Assembly: GCF_003478335.1 (NCBI RefSeq)
Contig: NZ_QUFB01000019.1
Span: 1 to 50,372, forward strand
Direction of reading: 5' to 3'
DNA length: 50,372 nt
From: Clostridium sp. AM49-4BH
GTDB taxonomy: Bacteria > Bacillota > Clostridia > Lachnospirales > Lachnospiraceae
In this document: in pieces, positions 26,019-34,685 of the stretch
Layout of the letters: each line of letters begins with the position of its first letter
How positions within the stretch are numbered: position 1 is the first letter of the stretch
The notes under the pieces: model-generated
Databases searched by the model: none
What the model was told of the DNA's origin: nothing
Seen by the model: the letters and a program-made list of their open reading frames with translations, nothing else
Made by a program: the position numbers and the translations under genes

Positions 26019-28244
26019 ATGCAGGAAAAAATGGATCAGTGGATCAACTGGGTGGAGTATGATGAGCTGCTAGCCGGTCATCATAATGCACCGCATAATT
26101 TATTGGGTTTACATGAATTTGGCAAAGGACAGGTGTTTACGGTATATCGTCCGGAAGCGCAGAAGATTACTGTGACGGACAAGAATGGCAAGCACGCATT
26201 AGAACTGGAAGAGATACAGGAAGGCAGTGGATTTTTTGGAAAATACGTGCCGGATCATAAGTACAAAAAACCGTATCTTTTACATATTCAATATGGAGAA
26301 AATGATATTGTAACGACAGCGGATCCATATTCATTCGATCCGCAGCTTTCGAATGATGATCTGTATTTATTTGCGGAGGGAAATCACTATAATATTTATG
26401 AAAAATTAGGCGCACATCCTCGGACGATCGATGGCGTAAAGGGTGTGTATTTTGCCGTTTGGGCACCACATGCAAGAGCGGTCAGTGTTGTGGGCGATTT
26501 TAATATGTGGGATGGCAGACTGCATTTGATGCGTACGTTAAATGTGTCCGGTATTTATGAGATTTTTATTCCGGGTGTAAAGACCGGGGCTGTGTATAAA
26601 TACCAGATCTTAACTCGTACCGGAGAGATCTTGATGAAGTCAGATCCGTATGCTAACTGTGCTGAGTTGCGTCCAAATAACGCATCTGTTGTGGCAGATC
26701 TGAATGTATATCATTGGAATGATCACCGCTGGATGCATGACCGTGCTAAGGAGACCAGACAGTCTCTGGGGCAGAAGCCGATGGCGATCTATGAGATGCA
26801 TTTGGGTTCTTGGAGAAAACGTGTGGAAGATGATGATAATGGATTCTTCTCCTATCGAGAGCTTGCGCCAATGATCGCGAAGTATGTCCATGAAATGGGA
26901 TATACACATGTTGAATTGATGGGAATTGCGGAGCATCCGTTTGACGGCTCTTGGGGATATCAGGTGACGGGATATTATGCTCCGACCAGACGATATGGCA
27001 ATCCGGATGATTTTATGTATTTTGTAGATTATATGCATGACAAGGGGATTGGCGTGATCTTGGACTGGGTACCGGCACATTTCCCGAAAGATGCGTACGG
27101 ACTTGGTATGTTTGACGGACAGCCATTGTATGAGCATCCGGATCCAAGACGTGGAGAACATCCGCATTGGGGTACATATATCTTTAATTACAACAAGCGT
27201 GAGGTCAGCAATTTCCTGCTTGCCAATGGTTTGTTTTGGATGAAAAAGTTCCATGTAGATGGACTGCGAGTAGATGCTGTAGCGTCTATGCTGTATTTGG
27301 ATTACGGCAAAGATGATGGCGAGTGGCTGCCAAACGAAGATGGCGGTAATGAGAATTACGATGCGATCAACTTATTCCGTCATATGAATAGCGAATTTGA
27401 AAAGCAGGTACCGGGCTGCATGATCATTGCCGAAGAGTCTACAGCTTGGCCAAAAGTCAGCACAAGTGTGCGCGATGGAGGTCTTGGATTTACATTCAAA
27501 TGGAATATGGGCTGGATGAATGATTTCTTGGAATATATGCATATGGATCCATTGTTCCGTTCCGGTAATCATGGTAAGCTGACATTTAGTATGGATTATG
27601 CGTATAGTGAGAATTTTATTCAGGTATTGTCGCATGATGAGGTTGTTCATGGTAAGGGATCAATGATCAACAAAATGCCGGGAGAATTGGATGACCAGTT
27701 TGCTAACCTGAGAGCAGCATATGGCTTCATGTATGGACATCCCGGTAAGAAGTTATTGTTTATGGGACAAGAATTTGCACAATATCGTGAGTGGAGCGAA
27801 AGCCGCAGTCTGGATTGGTATTTGCTTGGTGAAGAGCGCAACAAACAGATGCAGGCTTATGTGAAAGCATTGAATGCACTGTATCGCAAAAATGAAGCGC
27901 TGTATGTGAATGATTATGATATTATGGGCTTTGAGTGGATGAGCTGTCTGAATGCAGATCAGAGTACGGTATCTTTCGTGCGCCGAGGTAAAACGACGAA
28001 GAAACAGCTTCTCTTTGTATGTAACTTTACTCCGGTGAAAAGAGAAGATTTCCGGGTGGGTGTTCCATGCAGCGGAGAGTATTCGTTGATCCTGACGTCG
28101 GATGATAAAGCATATGGTGGAACCGGAGTGCGCAATGCGAAGAAGGTGACAGCGGACAAGATTACTTTTGATGGAAGAGACTATTCGATCAAAATGACAC
28201 TGCCTCCATTATCTGTTACAGTATATCAATTTGATTATAAGTAA
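26019..28244 (+). CDS. glgB: 1,4-alpha-glucan branching enzyme
   Basis: About 741 residues from ATG 26019, behind GGGGGAAG; the frame is open further upstream, but that start lacks a site. Order: N-terminal region, CBM48 (about 100-200), GH13 catalytic barrel, C-terminal beta domain. Catalytic signatures: LRVDAVASMLY (nucleophile Asp about 419), IIAEES (acid/base Glu about 471) and LSHDEVVHGKGS (about 540). It makes alpha-1,6 branches in glycogen. It is alone here; no glgA or glgC in the window. Confidence 0.96.
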   Translation: MQEKMDQWINWVEYDELLAGHHNAPHNLLGLHEFGKGQVFTVYRPEAQKITVTDKNGKHALELEEIQEGSGFFGKYVPDHKYKKPYLLHIQYGENDIVTTADPYSFDPQLSNDDLYLFAEGNHYNIYEKLGAHPRTIDGVKGVYFAVWAPHARAVSVVGDFNMWDGRLHLMRTLNVSGIYEIFIPGVKTGAVYKYQILTRTGEILMKSDPYANCAELRPNNASVVADLNVYHWNDHRWMHDRAKETRQSLGQKPMAIYEMHLGSWRKRVEDDDNGFFSYRELAPMIAKYVHEMGYTHVELMGIAEHPFDGSWGYQVTGYYAPTRRYGNPDDFMYFVDYMHDKGIGVILDWVPAHFPKDAYGLGMFDGQPLYEHPDPRRGEHPHWGTYIFNYNKREVSNFLLANGLFWMKKFHVDGLRVDAVASMLYLDYGKDDGEWLPNEDGGNENYDAINLFRHMNSEFEKQVPGCMIIAEESTAWPKVSTSVRDGGLGFTFKWNMGWMNDFLEYMHMDPLFRSGNHGKLTFSMDYAYSENFIQVLSHDEVVHGKGSMINKMPGELDDQFANLRAAYGFMYGHPGKKLLFMGQEFAQYREWSESRSLDWYLLGEERNKQMQAYVKALNALYRKNEALYVNDYDIMGFEWMSCLNADQSTVSFVRRGKTTKKQLLFVCNFTPVKREDFRVGVPCSGEYSLILTSDDKAYGGTGVRNAKKVTADKITFDGRDYSIKMTLPPLSVTVYQFDYK

Positions 28245-28319
28245 GAAGTGTGCTATGATAACACAGTATGCGTAGCTGTCAATGGCTGGTATATAGAATG
28301 AACAGATGGAGGAATTAAG

Positions 28320-28871
28320 ATGGATTACACATGGAATGTAATGCCGGTATACGGTGTATCAACATGGGTCATAGTAATGCTCGTTGTTATTGTGTTGTTG
28401 ATTGCGGCGTTGGTTGCGTTAAGTATTTATGGTAAGAAACTGCAGGACAGACAGGAAGATTCACAGAGACAGTTGCAGGAGGCTGCCCAAAGTGCCAAGC
28501 TTCTGGTCATTGATAAGAAAAAGATGAAGTTCAAAGATTCGGGACTGCCGCCAATGGTGCTTGAACAGGTGCCGAAGTATATGCGCGGACGCAAGGTGCC
28601 GATCGTCAAAGCAAAGATTGGTCCGAGAATCATGTCTCTTATCTGCGAGGACAAGATCTTTGATCTGATTCCGGTTAAGAAAGAGATTCGTGCGACGATC
28701 AGCGGAATTTACATTATGGATGTAAAGGGACTTCACAACAATTTAGAGCATGCACCTAAGGGCAAGAAAAAGCTTGGTGAGCGTATGCGTGAACGTGCTG
28801 AGAAGAAGTCAAAAGAACTGAATCAGAAACGTGCAGAACTTGAAAAAGACACCAAAAAGAAACATAAATAA
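28320..28871 (+). CDS. Single-pass membrane protein of unknown function
   Basis: 183 residues: one transmembrane helix (about 16-38), a coiled-coil-prone Gln-rich stretch (LQDRQEDSQRQLQEAAQSAK), a compact basic domain (about 58-140, with GRKVPIVKAKIGPRIMSLIC) and a Lys-rich C-terminal tail. Likely N-out with a cytoplasmic basic domain. No family recognised. RBS ATGGAGGAATTAAG before ATG 28320. A strong terminator follows. Confidence 0.78.
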   Translation: MDYTWNVMPVYGVSTWVIVMLVVIVLLIAALVALSIYGKKLQDRQEDSQRQLQEAAQSAKLLVIDKKKMKFKDSGLPPMVLEQVPKYMRGRKVPIVKAKIGPRIMSLICEDKIFDLIPVKKEIRATISGIYIMDVKGLHNNLEHAPKGKKKLGERMRERAEKKSKELNQKRAELEKDTKKKHK

Positions 28872-28885
28872 GATTTCAAACATGG

Positions 28886-28925
28886 AACCTGCAAGGTATG
28901 TAATGTACTTTGCAGGTTTTTTTGT
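28886..28925 (+). terminator. Rho-independent terminator
   Basis: AACCTGCAA (28886-28894) pairs with TTGCAGGTT (28910-28918), extended by partial pairs, followed by a T-rich run (28917-28923). It ends the preceding membrane-protein gene. Confidence 0.85.
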
Positions 28926-28928
28926 TTT

Positions 28929-28976
28929 ATAAGCGCTGGCTTTGCTTTTTTACAGTATAGAAAAATGCTCGTAACG
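28929..28976 (+). repeat. Structured repeat family B, partial copy
   Basis: AAGCGCTGGCTTTGCTTTTT followed by a segment like the head of the next family B unit (ATAGAAAAATGCTCGTAACG). It has only the second hairpin half of the unit. Confidence 0.5.
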
Positions 28977-28979
28977 TAG

Positions 28980-29393
28980 AGGGAAAGAAAAGCAAAGGCG
29001 GCAGAAGGCAGATTTGCAGAATGTTCAGACAATGTCAAGGAACTGCAGGTATGCATTTCGAATTATATTTCGAAGATGTTTGCAAGCGGTAATTTGACAG
29101 AGTTACAGTCAGAGCAGACGGCGGGGTTATTATGCGTATCTAATAATATTGAGAGAATCGCTGACCGTTGTGATGAGATTGAGCAGTCCTATCTGCTGAT
29201 GAAGAAACATGGAAATAAATTGTCGGAAAAGGCTGTCGAAGAGCTGCGAGAGTGTATGCAGCTTTCCACCAAGCTCTTTGATGATGCGATTGCAATCGTG
29301 CTGCAAAAGAACAATCCAATCACAGACTTATCGACCAAACAAATCCGAGATATTTACAATGGAAAATATCCAAAATGGTCTGATATCAATTAA
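28980..29393 (+). pseudogene. Fusion remnant: PhoU-like end of a Na/Pi cotransporter joined to PstS fragment
   Basis: A single open frame without a proper start. Residues up to LFDDAIA are the C-terminal PhoU-like helical domain of NptA-type sodium/phosphate cotransporters (EQTAGLLCVSNNIERIADRC). The last about 32 residues, NPITDLSTKQIRDIYNGKYP and KWSDIN, are the PstS phosphate-binding protein motif. The rest of both genes is missing. The stop overlaps the end of the convergent DUF1934 gene by 4 bp. Probably the scar of a deletion between two phosphate genes. Confidence 0.7.
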
Positions 29394-29853
29394 GCGATCG
29401 GCTTGTTATTGATCAATATTTCCATAGCGTATTTGCCGAGACTATTTCCGCCCATCTGAAGTTCATACTCAATGGCAGTATAGAGATCCGGTTCACCTTC
29501 CAGTTCTAGTTCCTTTATGGTGTCCGGATCGTTTGTCATCTGTACCAGACCAGTGTTGAGCACCATTTGCAAAGCTCCGTAAGGTGTGTCATAAAAACCG
29601 CGGAAAACATCATCATTGCGAAATTCCATGGTAGAATTGATGGTACCTTTCTTGATCAAGATTACTTCTTCGTCTCTTATCTTAAGAAGATTTTTGGTGC
29701 GGTCTCCAGGGTCTGAGGAGACGGTTTCTCGTAGGAAAATACATGCCAGTCACCGACTTTACGGTATTTTGCTGGATATGTATTTATAATTCCATCACCA
29801 TCTTCGCTGTCTAATTGTTCCATTCGTAATGTCAATACTACGTTATTATCCAA
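29390..29853 (-). pseudogene. DUF1934 (YwiB-like) beta-barrel protein, frameshifted
   Basis: The start is TTG 29853, seven bases behind AAGGAGGA. The first frame (MDNNVVLTLRMEQLDSEDGD... to WHVFSYE) runs to a stop near 29660. The C-terminal frame (IKKGTINSTMEFRNDD... to ILINNKPIA) is the typical DUF1934 calycin-like half with FRGFYDTPYGALQM. Restoring one G near 29727-29731 gives YEETVSSDPGDRTKNLLKIR and joins both frames into about 154 residues. Function of the family is not established. A one-base loss, real or artefact. Confidence 0.75.
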
Positions 29854-29917
29854 AAAAGTATCCTCCTTGTTGTTCTCTGAGGCTTATTAATATCCATCAA
29901 TTAGCCTTTTTATTAAA

Positions 29918-29973
29918 CTCGCAAATACGCTCTTTCAGAGCTTATTCGCTTGTTTCACAAGCTTATTTGCTCG
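29918..29973 (+). repeat. Structured repeat family A, copy 2
   Basis: Closing stem GCAAATA (29921-29927) with TATTTGC (29964-29970); inner hairpins GCTCT-TTC-AGAGC (29929-29941) and GCTTGT-TTC-ACAAGC (29948-29962). Further inverted repeats flank it on the right (AGAAAAACAA/TTGTTTTTCT and TAATGAGCC/GGCTCATTA, about 29974-30040). The whole gap 29854-30083 is filled by this structure. Confidence 0.7.
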
Positions 29974-30083
29974 TTAATGAGCCCAGAAAAACAAATGTCT
30001 GCTTCACAGCCGCTTGTTTTTCTCTGAGGCTCATTATATCACAAATTCGCAACGCAAGGGAGCTTGTTTCAACACCTATTTGA

Positions 30084-30890
30084 CTAGTGAGAGGTAATCC
30101 AGTCATAGATGCCGGAGTGAAACGAGACCTTGGGAGAAGGCGATGGCGTTTTTTTCTTTGGCGCCGGAGAGGAAGTGGCTGTAAGGCGGTTATATTCTTC
30201 TGTGGTTATATGCTGCTTCAACTTTTGTTTAGAGTCTTCTGGGACTACAGCCGTAGTCTCGTCAACGAAACAAAGACATGGAAATAGCACACACCACCAG
30301 TTACGGCCTTCGGATTTGCCAATTTCCACACAAAGTGCACGATACGTTCCCGGTGGAAAGGTCAAATCGCCATATTGTTTGGTTGGAAAATAGCGATCTT
30401 CCAGTGACACAGATACCGGGTAGGAAAAACCGTGTGAGCGAATCACTTTTTCAGCAGTATTCATAATATAATCTTTTTCGGCGCAAATTCGCTGTTCTGC
30501 TTCTTGTGGATCTGCTGCATTTGCCAAATCTTGCTGCAGCTCGTTAATAATGGCATCTCGTACTTGATATTTCAATGTTTGATCGGCAGTCGAATTGCTA
30601 TTGGCAATGACGTGCAGTCGAATCATACTATCGACAAGATCAGTCGATGGGGAATTTATCTGATGAGCCTTGGCCTTTGCTTGTTGAGAATGGGTGAAGC
30701 TGGTATGTACAGCGTTTGCATTTACTGCACGCAGTCCGGTCAACAATGTAGCGAAAGACACTGTAAAAAGCAACAGTAATGCAACAGCTTTGCTATAACG
30801 TCTCCTGCGGCCAGTGTTTTGAGGCTGTTGCAGCCGAGTGGAAACGCGCGTAAGAATGGTGTCTGTATCAGATAAGTTATGGTAAAACAT
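30084..30890 (-). CDS. spoIIR: Stage II sporulation protein R
   Basis: 268 residues. A transmembrane segment (about 35-55) is followed by the SpoIIR domain: MIRLHVIANSNSTADQTLKY, RYFPTKQYGDLTFPPGTYRA and GRNWWCVLFPCLCF. A Ser/Pro-rich linker and short tail end the protein. SpoIIR is made in the forespore under sigma F and is secreted to the intermembrane space, where it triggers SpoIIGA to process pro-sigma E. The gene has an AGGAGGATTACT site before ATG 30890. It shows that the host lineage sporulates. Confidence 0.95.
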   Translation of the reverse strand: MFYHNLSDTDTILTRVSTRLQQPQNTGRRRRYSKAVALLLLFTVSFATLLTGLRAVNANAVHTSFTHSQQAKAKAHQINSPSTDLVDSMIRLHVIANSNSTADQTLKYQVRDAIINELQQDLANAADPQEAEQRICAEKDYIMNTAEKVIRSHGFSYPVSVSLEDRYFPTKQYGDLTFPPGTYRALCVEIGKSEGRNWWCVLFPCLCFVDETTAVVPEDSKQKLKQHITTEEYNRLTATSSPAPKKKTPSPSPKVSFHSGIYDWITSH

Positions 30891-31600
30891 AGTAATCCTC
30901 CTGTCTTTTTTGATCCTGTAAATCTAGGGGAGCCCTAGCATCATATTGCAGGTATCATGTTGGTGTCGCGAAATTCGTTCGCTTTGTGCAAGGTGATCAA
31001 TCTTGCTTTCAATGACAGCATTCCCATATTTTTCCGTGTTATACAGAAAAAATCAACTCAAACTTTCCATACCAGAAGATTTTACAAGTCCATATAATAG
31101 GAAATATATGGCAGATATAGATAACAGTAGCATTTGGTATGGAAAATGCAAGATAATATGATATTCATTTACTATGTTATTGAAGTAGGGGGAGGGACGA
31201 ATTGAATTGGGTGACTGGAATTAGGATTTTGGGAAATTTAGCTTGCTTATGTGTGCTTTTTTATGGATATATGTTTTGCCCTCAATGTTCCAGTTATTTA
31301 ATCACTTTTTTTCATGATGATTAAGGTGTTAAAAGGTTTGAATTTTCCTTGCGAGTATTTTGTGAATCTTCAACCAGATATCCATCAATTTCGCATCTCA
31401 AAAGGGGCGAGGTTTTTTTATATAGATGATCAGATATGTCCAAATTCTTAAGAATTATTAAGATTACGCTGATATTGTTGACAAGGTAACAGATCTATGG
31501 TGTACTAAAGATGTAACTAACGGAAGTTCTGTATAGAGTGAATTATTTTTTGTATCTAGAGTATCTATTTTTTACATGTGAAAAGTGACATGGGTAAGGA
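30891..31600. other. Long non-coding gap with nested inverted repeats
   Basis: No convincing gene in 710 bp. It contains TTTCCATACCA (31064-31074) pairing perfectly with TGGTATGGAAA (31135-31145) and, nested inside, CCATATA (31090-31096) with TATATGG (31105-31111). A promoter-like TTGACA lies at 31478-31483 with a weak -10. A possible 40-codon TTG-start peptide lies at 31202-31324. Confidence 0.5.
31202..31324 (+). CDS. Possible 40-residue hydrophobic peptide
   Basis: TTG start behind GGGGGAGGGACGAA. Encodes MNWVTGIRILGNLACLCVLF and a further 20 residues with CPQC. The site is good and the peptide hydrophobic, but it is short, has a rare start and no recognised relatives. Treat as tentative. 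Confidence 0.25.
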   Translation: MNWVTGIRILGNLACLCVLFYGYMFCPQCSSYLITFFHDD

Positions 31601-33028
31601 GGAGCAAATGAAAAAGAAACGGATCAAATATTATATCCGGCCGCATATGAGGAAGTCATGGCTGTTGGTGGTGTCAGTGCAGATATGTCGCCGGCAGACT
31701 GTTCGGTACAGGGAGCGGACGTTGAACTGTCAGCACCGGGAGAGTATATTCCGGTACTTGCCCAGTTGGGAGGATTGACCGTGGAATCCGGTACCAGTAT
31801 GGCAGTACCGCATATTGCTGCGGTAGCGGCGAAACTGTGGGAGAACCATGCAGACTGGTCTGCCGATAAGATACGACAATGCATGGATGTCAGTGCCAAA
31901 CAGCTTGCTGATGGGAACGGAAAGATCGTCGACTATAAAGCTGCATCGGAGTTGGCGAAAGATTTTGATGTTGTTTATAAGCCTAATTGCAGCACAAGTG
32001 ATCTGCCGGAGTGTGGGAGCCATGTTACTGCAGAAGACCGGTATGAGATACCGGGAGTGGTGGCGAAGTGGATGGAAAAAGGACACAATAGTCTTATTAG
32101 CGATGCTGTATCGGATGCGAACTTGAAATCAAAATACACGGATAAAAAGATAGCTGTGCTAAAAGCGGTTAGTCTGGCAGTGGATACCTGCAGTGGAACA
32201 AGCGGGGGTACAAAACTCACCTTGGCAAAGGATGTACCGAACCTGCATGCGCACAAATTTACCAATTATATTACAACAGTCTATTACCTGTATAAGATCG
32301 CATATTTACAGAAAAAGAATCCGGGTAAAAGCATTACGGAGATCATGAACAGCGATTCTGCCAAAGGTGCAGTCATTGATCTGGCAAATCTGTCATATAT
32401 CAATAAGGCGATCAATATTATCTGTACCAAAGAACTTAAAAAAGGCGGTAAGGCTTATAACATCCCAAATGCCTATACCGGGACCAATGCGGCTGCCAAT
32501 AACAGAGCACTGCGGGTGCTTGGCATGGCACTGCATGTAGCAGGGGATGCATTTTCTCACAAATCGATTGTGCCAAATAGTGACGACATGAAAAGTAAAC
32601 TTAAGGTCAATGTGATCGGAGAAGGAGGAAAGAATATATTTACTAAAGATGAGTATAAGCAAATAATAAAAAAATTAGATGCTTATACATCAACGACAGG
32701 AATGACATATTCGGCTTTGGATGATAACGTGGCGGATTCCGGAAGAAAAAAGAAATCACATCAAAATTATGCGGATAGTCCGGGCTCAAGTGGAAGAAGA
32801 TATACTCATGGTGCCAAGGTTGTGGTCACAGGATTGTTGAAAGATTATTATTACCGTCATAATAAGTTTGAACATAATGTATTTAATAATTTCGGCGGGA
32901 CATATGATACAGTGGTTCCCGGAAAAAATAATATATGCATGTTTAGGATTTATACATATGCAAGAAAGTTGGATACGTCATTTGCACCAACATCCACATG
33001 GCGAACATATTCGCGGGGAGATGGTTGA
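31601..33028 (+). pseudogene. N-terminally truncated subtilisin-like (S8) protease with unusual C-terminal domain
   Basis: The frame retains only the end of a peptidase S8 domain: LYPAAYEEVMAVGGVSADM and the catalytic-Ser motif ESGTSMAVPHIAAVAAKLWE. The Asp and His catalytic regions and any signal peptide are missing. A gene-like start (AAGGAGGAG, ATG 31608, MKKKR) lies just at the truncation but in another frame, suggesting an internal deletion. The remaining about 330 residues contain LRVLGMALHVAGDAFSHKS, which resembles the His/Asp helices of zinc phospholipase C/S1-nuclease-like folds. The ORF could be translated from ATG 31658 (GAGG five bases upstream), but protease activity would be lost. 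Confidence 0.7.
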
Positions 33029-33103
33029 TTTATTATGAAATAAAGTTATCAGTAACAGTCAGTAATTATGTGGCGGAGATGCAGGAAAGGACAGGTGATT
33101 ATT

Positions 33104-34198
33104 ATGAAAAGCAGGTATTATGCAGTGATGATACTATTGTGTATCGTAACAATATTTTCGAAGTCGACAACGGCAAATGCGGATGACAGATACGTAAAAC
33201 TGTGTGAAAGATATTTTACCGAATTTGCGGAGGATTATGGTAAATTTGGTCAGAAAGACGGATTTACTTATCTTTATTCGGATAAGAAGAATACGGCAAC
33301 GATCGTTGCGATACCAATGGAACAAAAAAAGGTTGCCGTACCGGAGAAGATCAATGGTAAAACAGTAACGAAGATTGAACTGATGGATGTATTTAGCTGT
33401 AGCTCAAATTACTATTTTCGAGATGAATTTTACGGAGAACATGAGGACAATCCGGTTCCAAAGGTTGAGTACTTGAGTATTCCGAAGACAGTCAAGGTTA
33501 TAAATATTTATGCAGGAATAGGGCTGACGGAAGGGTATTGCGGAGAACTGCAGTCTTATCTGGTACATCTGAAGAAATTTAACGTGGCATCGGCTAACAA
33601 GTGGTATAGGTCATACAAGGGAATGTTGTATACGAAAAATGGAAAGAAACTGCTTCTTGTACCAAGGAAGTATATGGCAAAAACGGTCAAAGTAAAAAAG
33701 GGAACAACAAAGATAGCAGATTTCGCTTTTTCCTTCTGCACCAACATTAAAAAGGTGATCCTGCCGGATACGGTAAAGGTGATTGGACAGAGTGCGTTTG
33801 TGCGCTGTTCGTTGAATTACATTAGGATGCCTAGGAAACTGAAAGAATTGGGCGGGAGTGCATTTCAAGAATCTGCTTTGAAGAAGATAACCATATACGG
33901 AAAAGTGGAATTGGATGAAACATTTTCAGATTGCAAAAAGTTAAAGTCTGTAGTGCTAAAAAAAGGAGTTAAGAAACTTGGAGAATATGTGTTTACTAGT
34001 TGCCCGAAACTGAGAAGTGTGACGGTTCCTAAAGGCATAAAAAATCTTTGGATGTACATTGACAGCATATTTTATTATCGGGGATTAAAGTGCAACCTTT
34101 CCAACATTACCATAAAAACACCAAAGAACTCAGAAATGTATAAGGAACGAAAATTTTTAAAGAAACGATACAAGATAAAAGTGAAAGTCATCAAGTAA
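33104..34198 (+). CDS. BspA-type leucine-rich-repeat exported protein
   Basis: 364 residues from ATG 33104, behind AGGTGATT. Signal peptide (about 1-24, ending TTANADD). Then LRR_5/BspA-type repeats with the characteristic TKIADFAFSFCTNIKKVILP and SVVLKKGVKKLGEYVFTSCP. The C-terminus is basic and without anchor, so it is probably secreted or held by charge. BspA repeats mediate binding to host or microbial surfaces in other species; the ligand is unknown here. It follows the subtilisin remnant by 75 bp. Confidence 0.82.
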   Translation: MKSRYYAVMILLCIVTIFSKSTTANADDRYVKLCERYFTEFAEDYGKFGQKDGFTYLYSDKKNTATIVAIPMEQKKVAVPEKINGKTVTKIELMDVFSCSSNYYFRDEFYGEHEDNPVPKVEYLSIPKTVKVINIYAGIGLTEGYCGELQSYLVHLKKFNVASANKWYRSYKGMLYTKNGKKLLLVPRKYMAKTVKVKKGTTKIADFAFSFCTNIKKVILPDTVKVIGQSAFVRCSLNYIRMPRKLKELGGSAFQESALKKITIYGKVELDETFSDCKKLKSVVLKKGVKKLGEYVFTSCPKLRSVTVPKGIKNLWMYIDSIFYYRGLKCNLSNITIKTPKNSEMYKERKFLKKRYKIKVKVIK

Positions 34199-34253
34199 TG
34201 TTTACTATGTTTCTTGAAACATGAGTTGACAACTAAAAAGTGTATAACTACTG

Positions 34254-34291
34254 GCAGAGGATGTGACTAAAGTACATCCTCTGCTTTTATT
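34254..34291 (+). terminator. Rho-independent terminator
   Basis: GCAGAGGATGT (34254-34264) pairs perfectly with ACATCCTCTGC (34274-34284), followed by TTTTATT. It ends the LRR gene. Confidence 0.88.
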
Positions 34292-34294
34292 ACG

Positions 34295-34380
34295 GAATAG
34301 GAAATTACTCGTGCTGTTACGTTATACCACCAAAAATTGCTTTAGCAATTCTTGCAAAGCAAAGCGCTGGCTTTGTTCTT
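34295..34380 (+). repeat. Structured repeat family B, copy
   Basis: ATAGGAAATTACTCGTGCTG head, then hairpin AATTGC-TTTA-GCAATT (34335-34350) and hairpin CAAAGC-GCTG-GCTTTG (34360-34375). Same order and spacing as the two copies at 40.4 kb. Confidence 0.7.
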
Positions 34381-34520
34381 ATTAATGGAATTTATGAAAT
34401 AAGGCTTAAAAAAGATGTCATACGAGATCATGACTGAATCTTACAATTTTGTGAAATGCTATGGAAAGGATGAAATTTTTATAGAAATATGCTATTATAA
34501 TGCCGTAAAAAGTACGAAAT

Positions 34521-34604
34521 ATCATATAATGAGCCTCTTGGAGAAGCGAGCAGATCAGCGTGCGAGACGAGCTGGAAAGCTCTAGAAGAGTGGATCTGCG
34601 AGTT
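34521..34604 (-). repeat. Structured repeat family A, copy 3 (inverted)
   Basis: Closing stem GCAGATC (34550-34556) with GATCTGC (34593-34599); the two changed pairs relative to copy 2 are both compensated. Inner hairpin CTCT-AGA-AGAG (34580-34590). It shares the terminal GAGGCTCATTATAT (minus strand) with copy 2. It lies in the gap upstream of the PBP gene. Confidence 0.65.
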
Positions 34605-34685
34605 GTTAAGGGGAAATTGCTAAATGTGATACAGAAAATAAGGGGCGCAAAAAGTTGATATAAGACTGCGCAGAAAGAGGAGGAT

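Noticed and set aside
26640..27254. Long minus-strand open frame of 204 codons
   Set aside because: It lies wholly inside glgB, whose motifs are intact; the antisense frame has no ribosome binding site or recognisable family.
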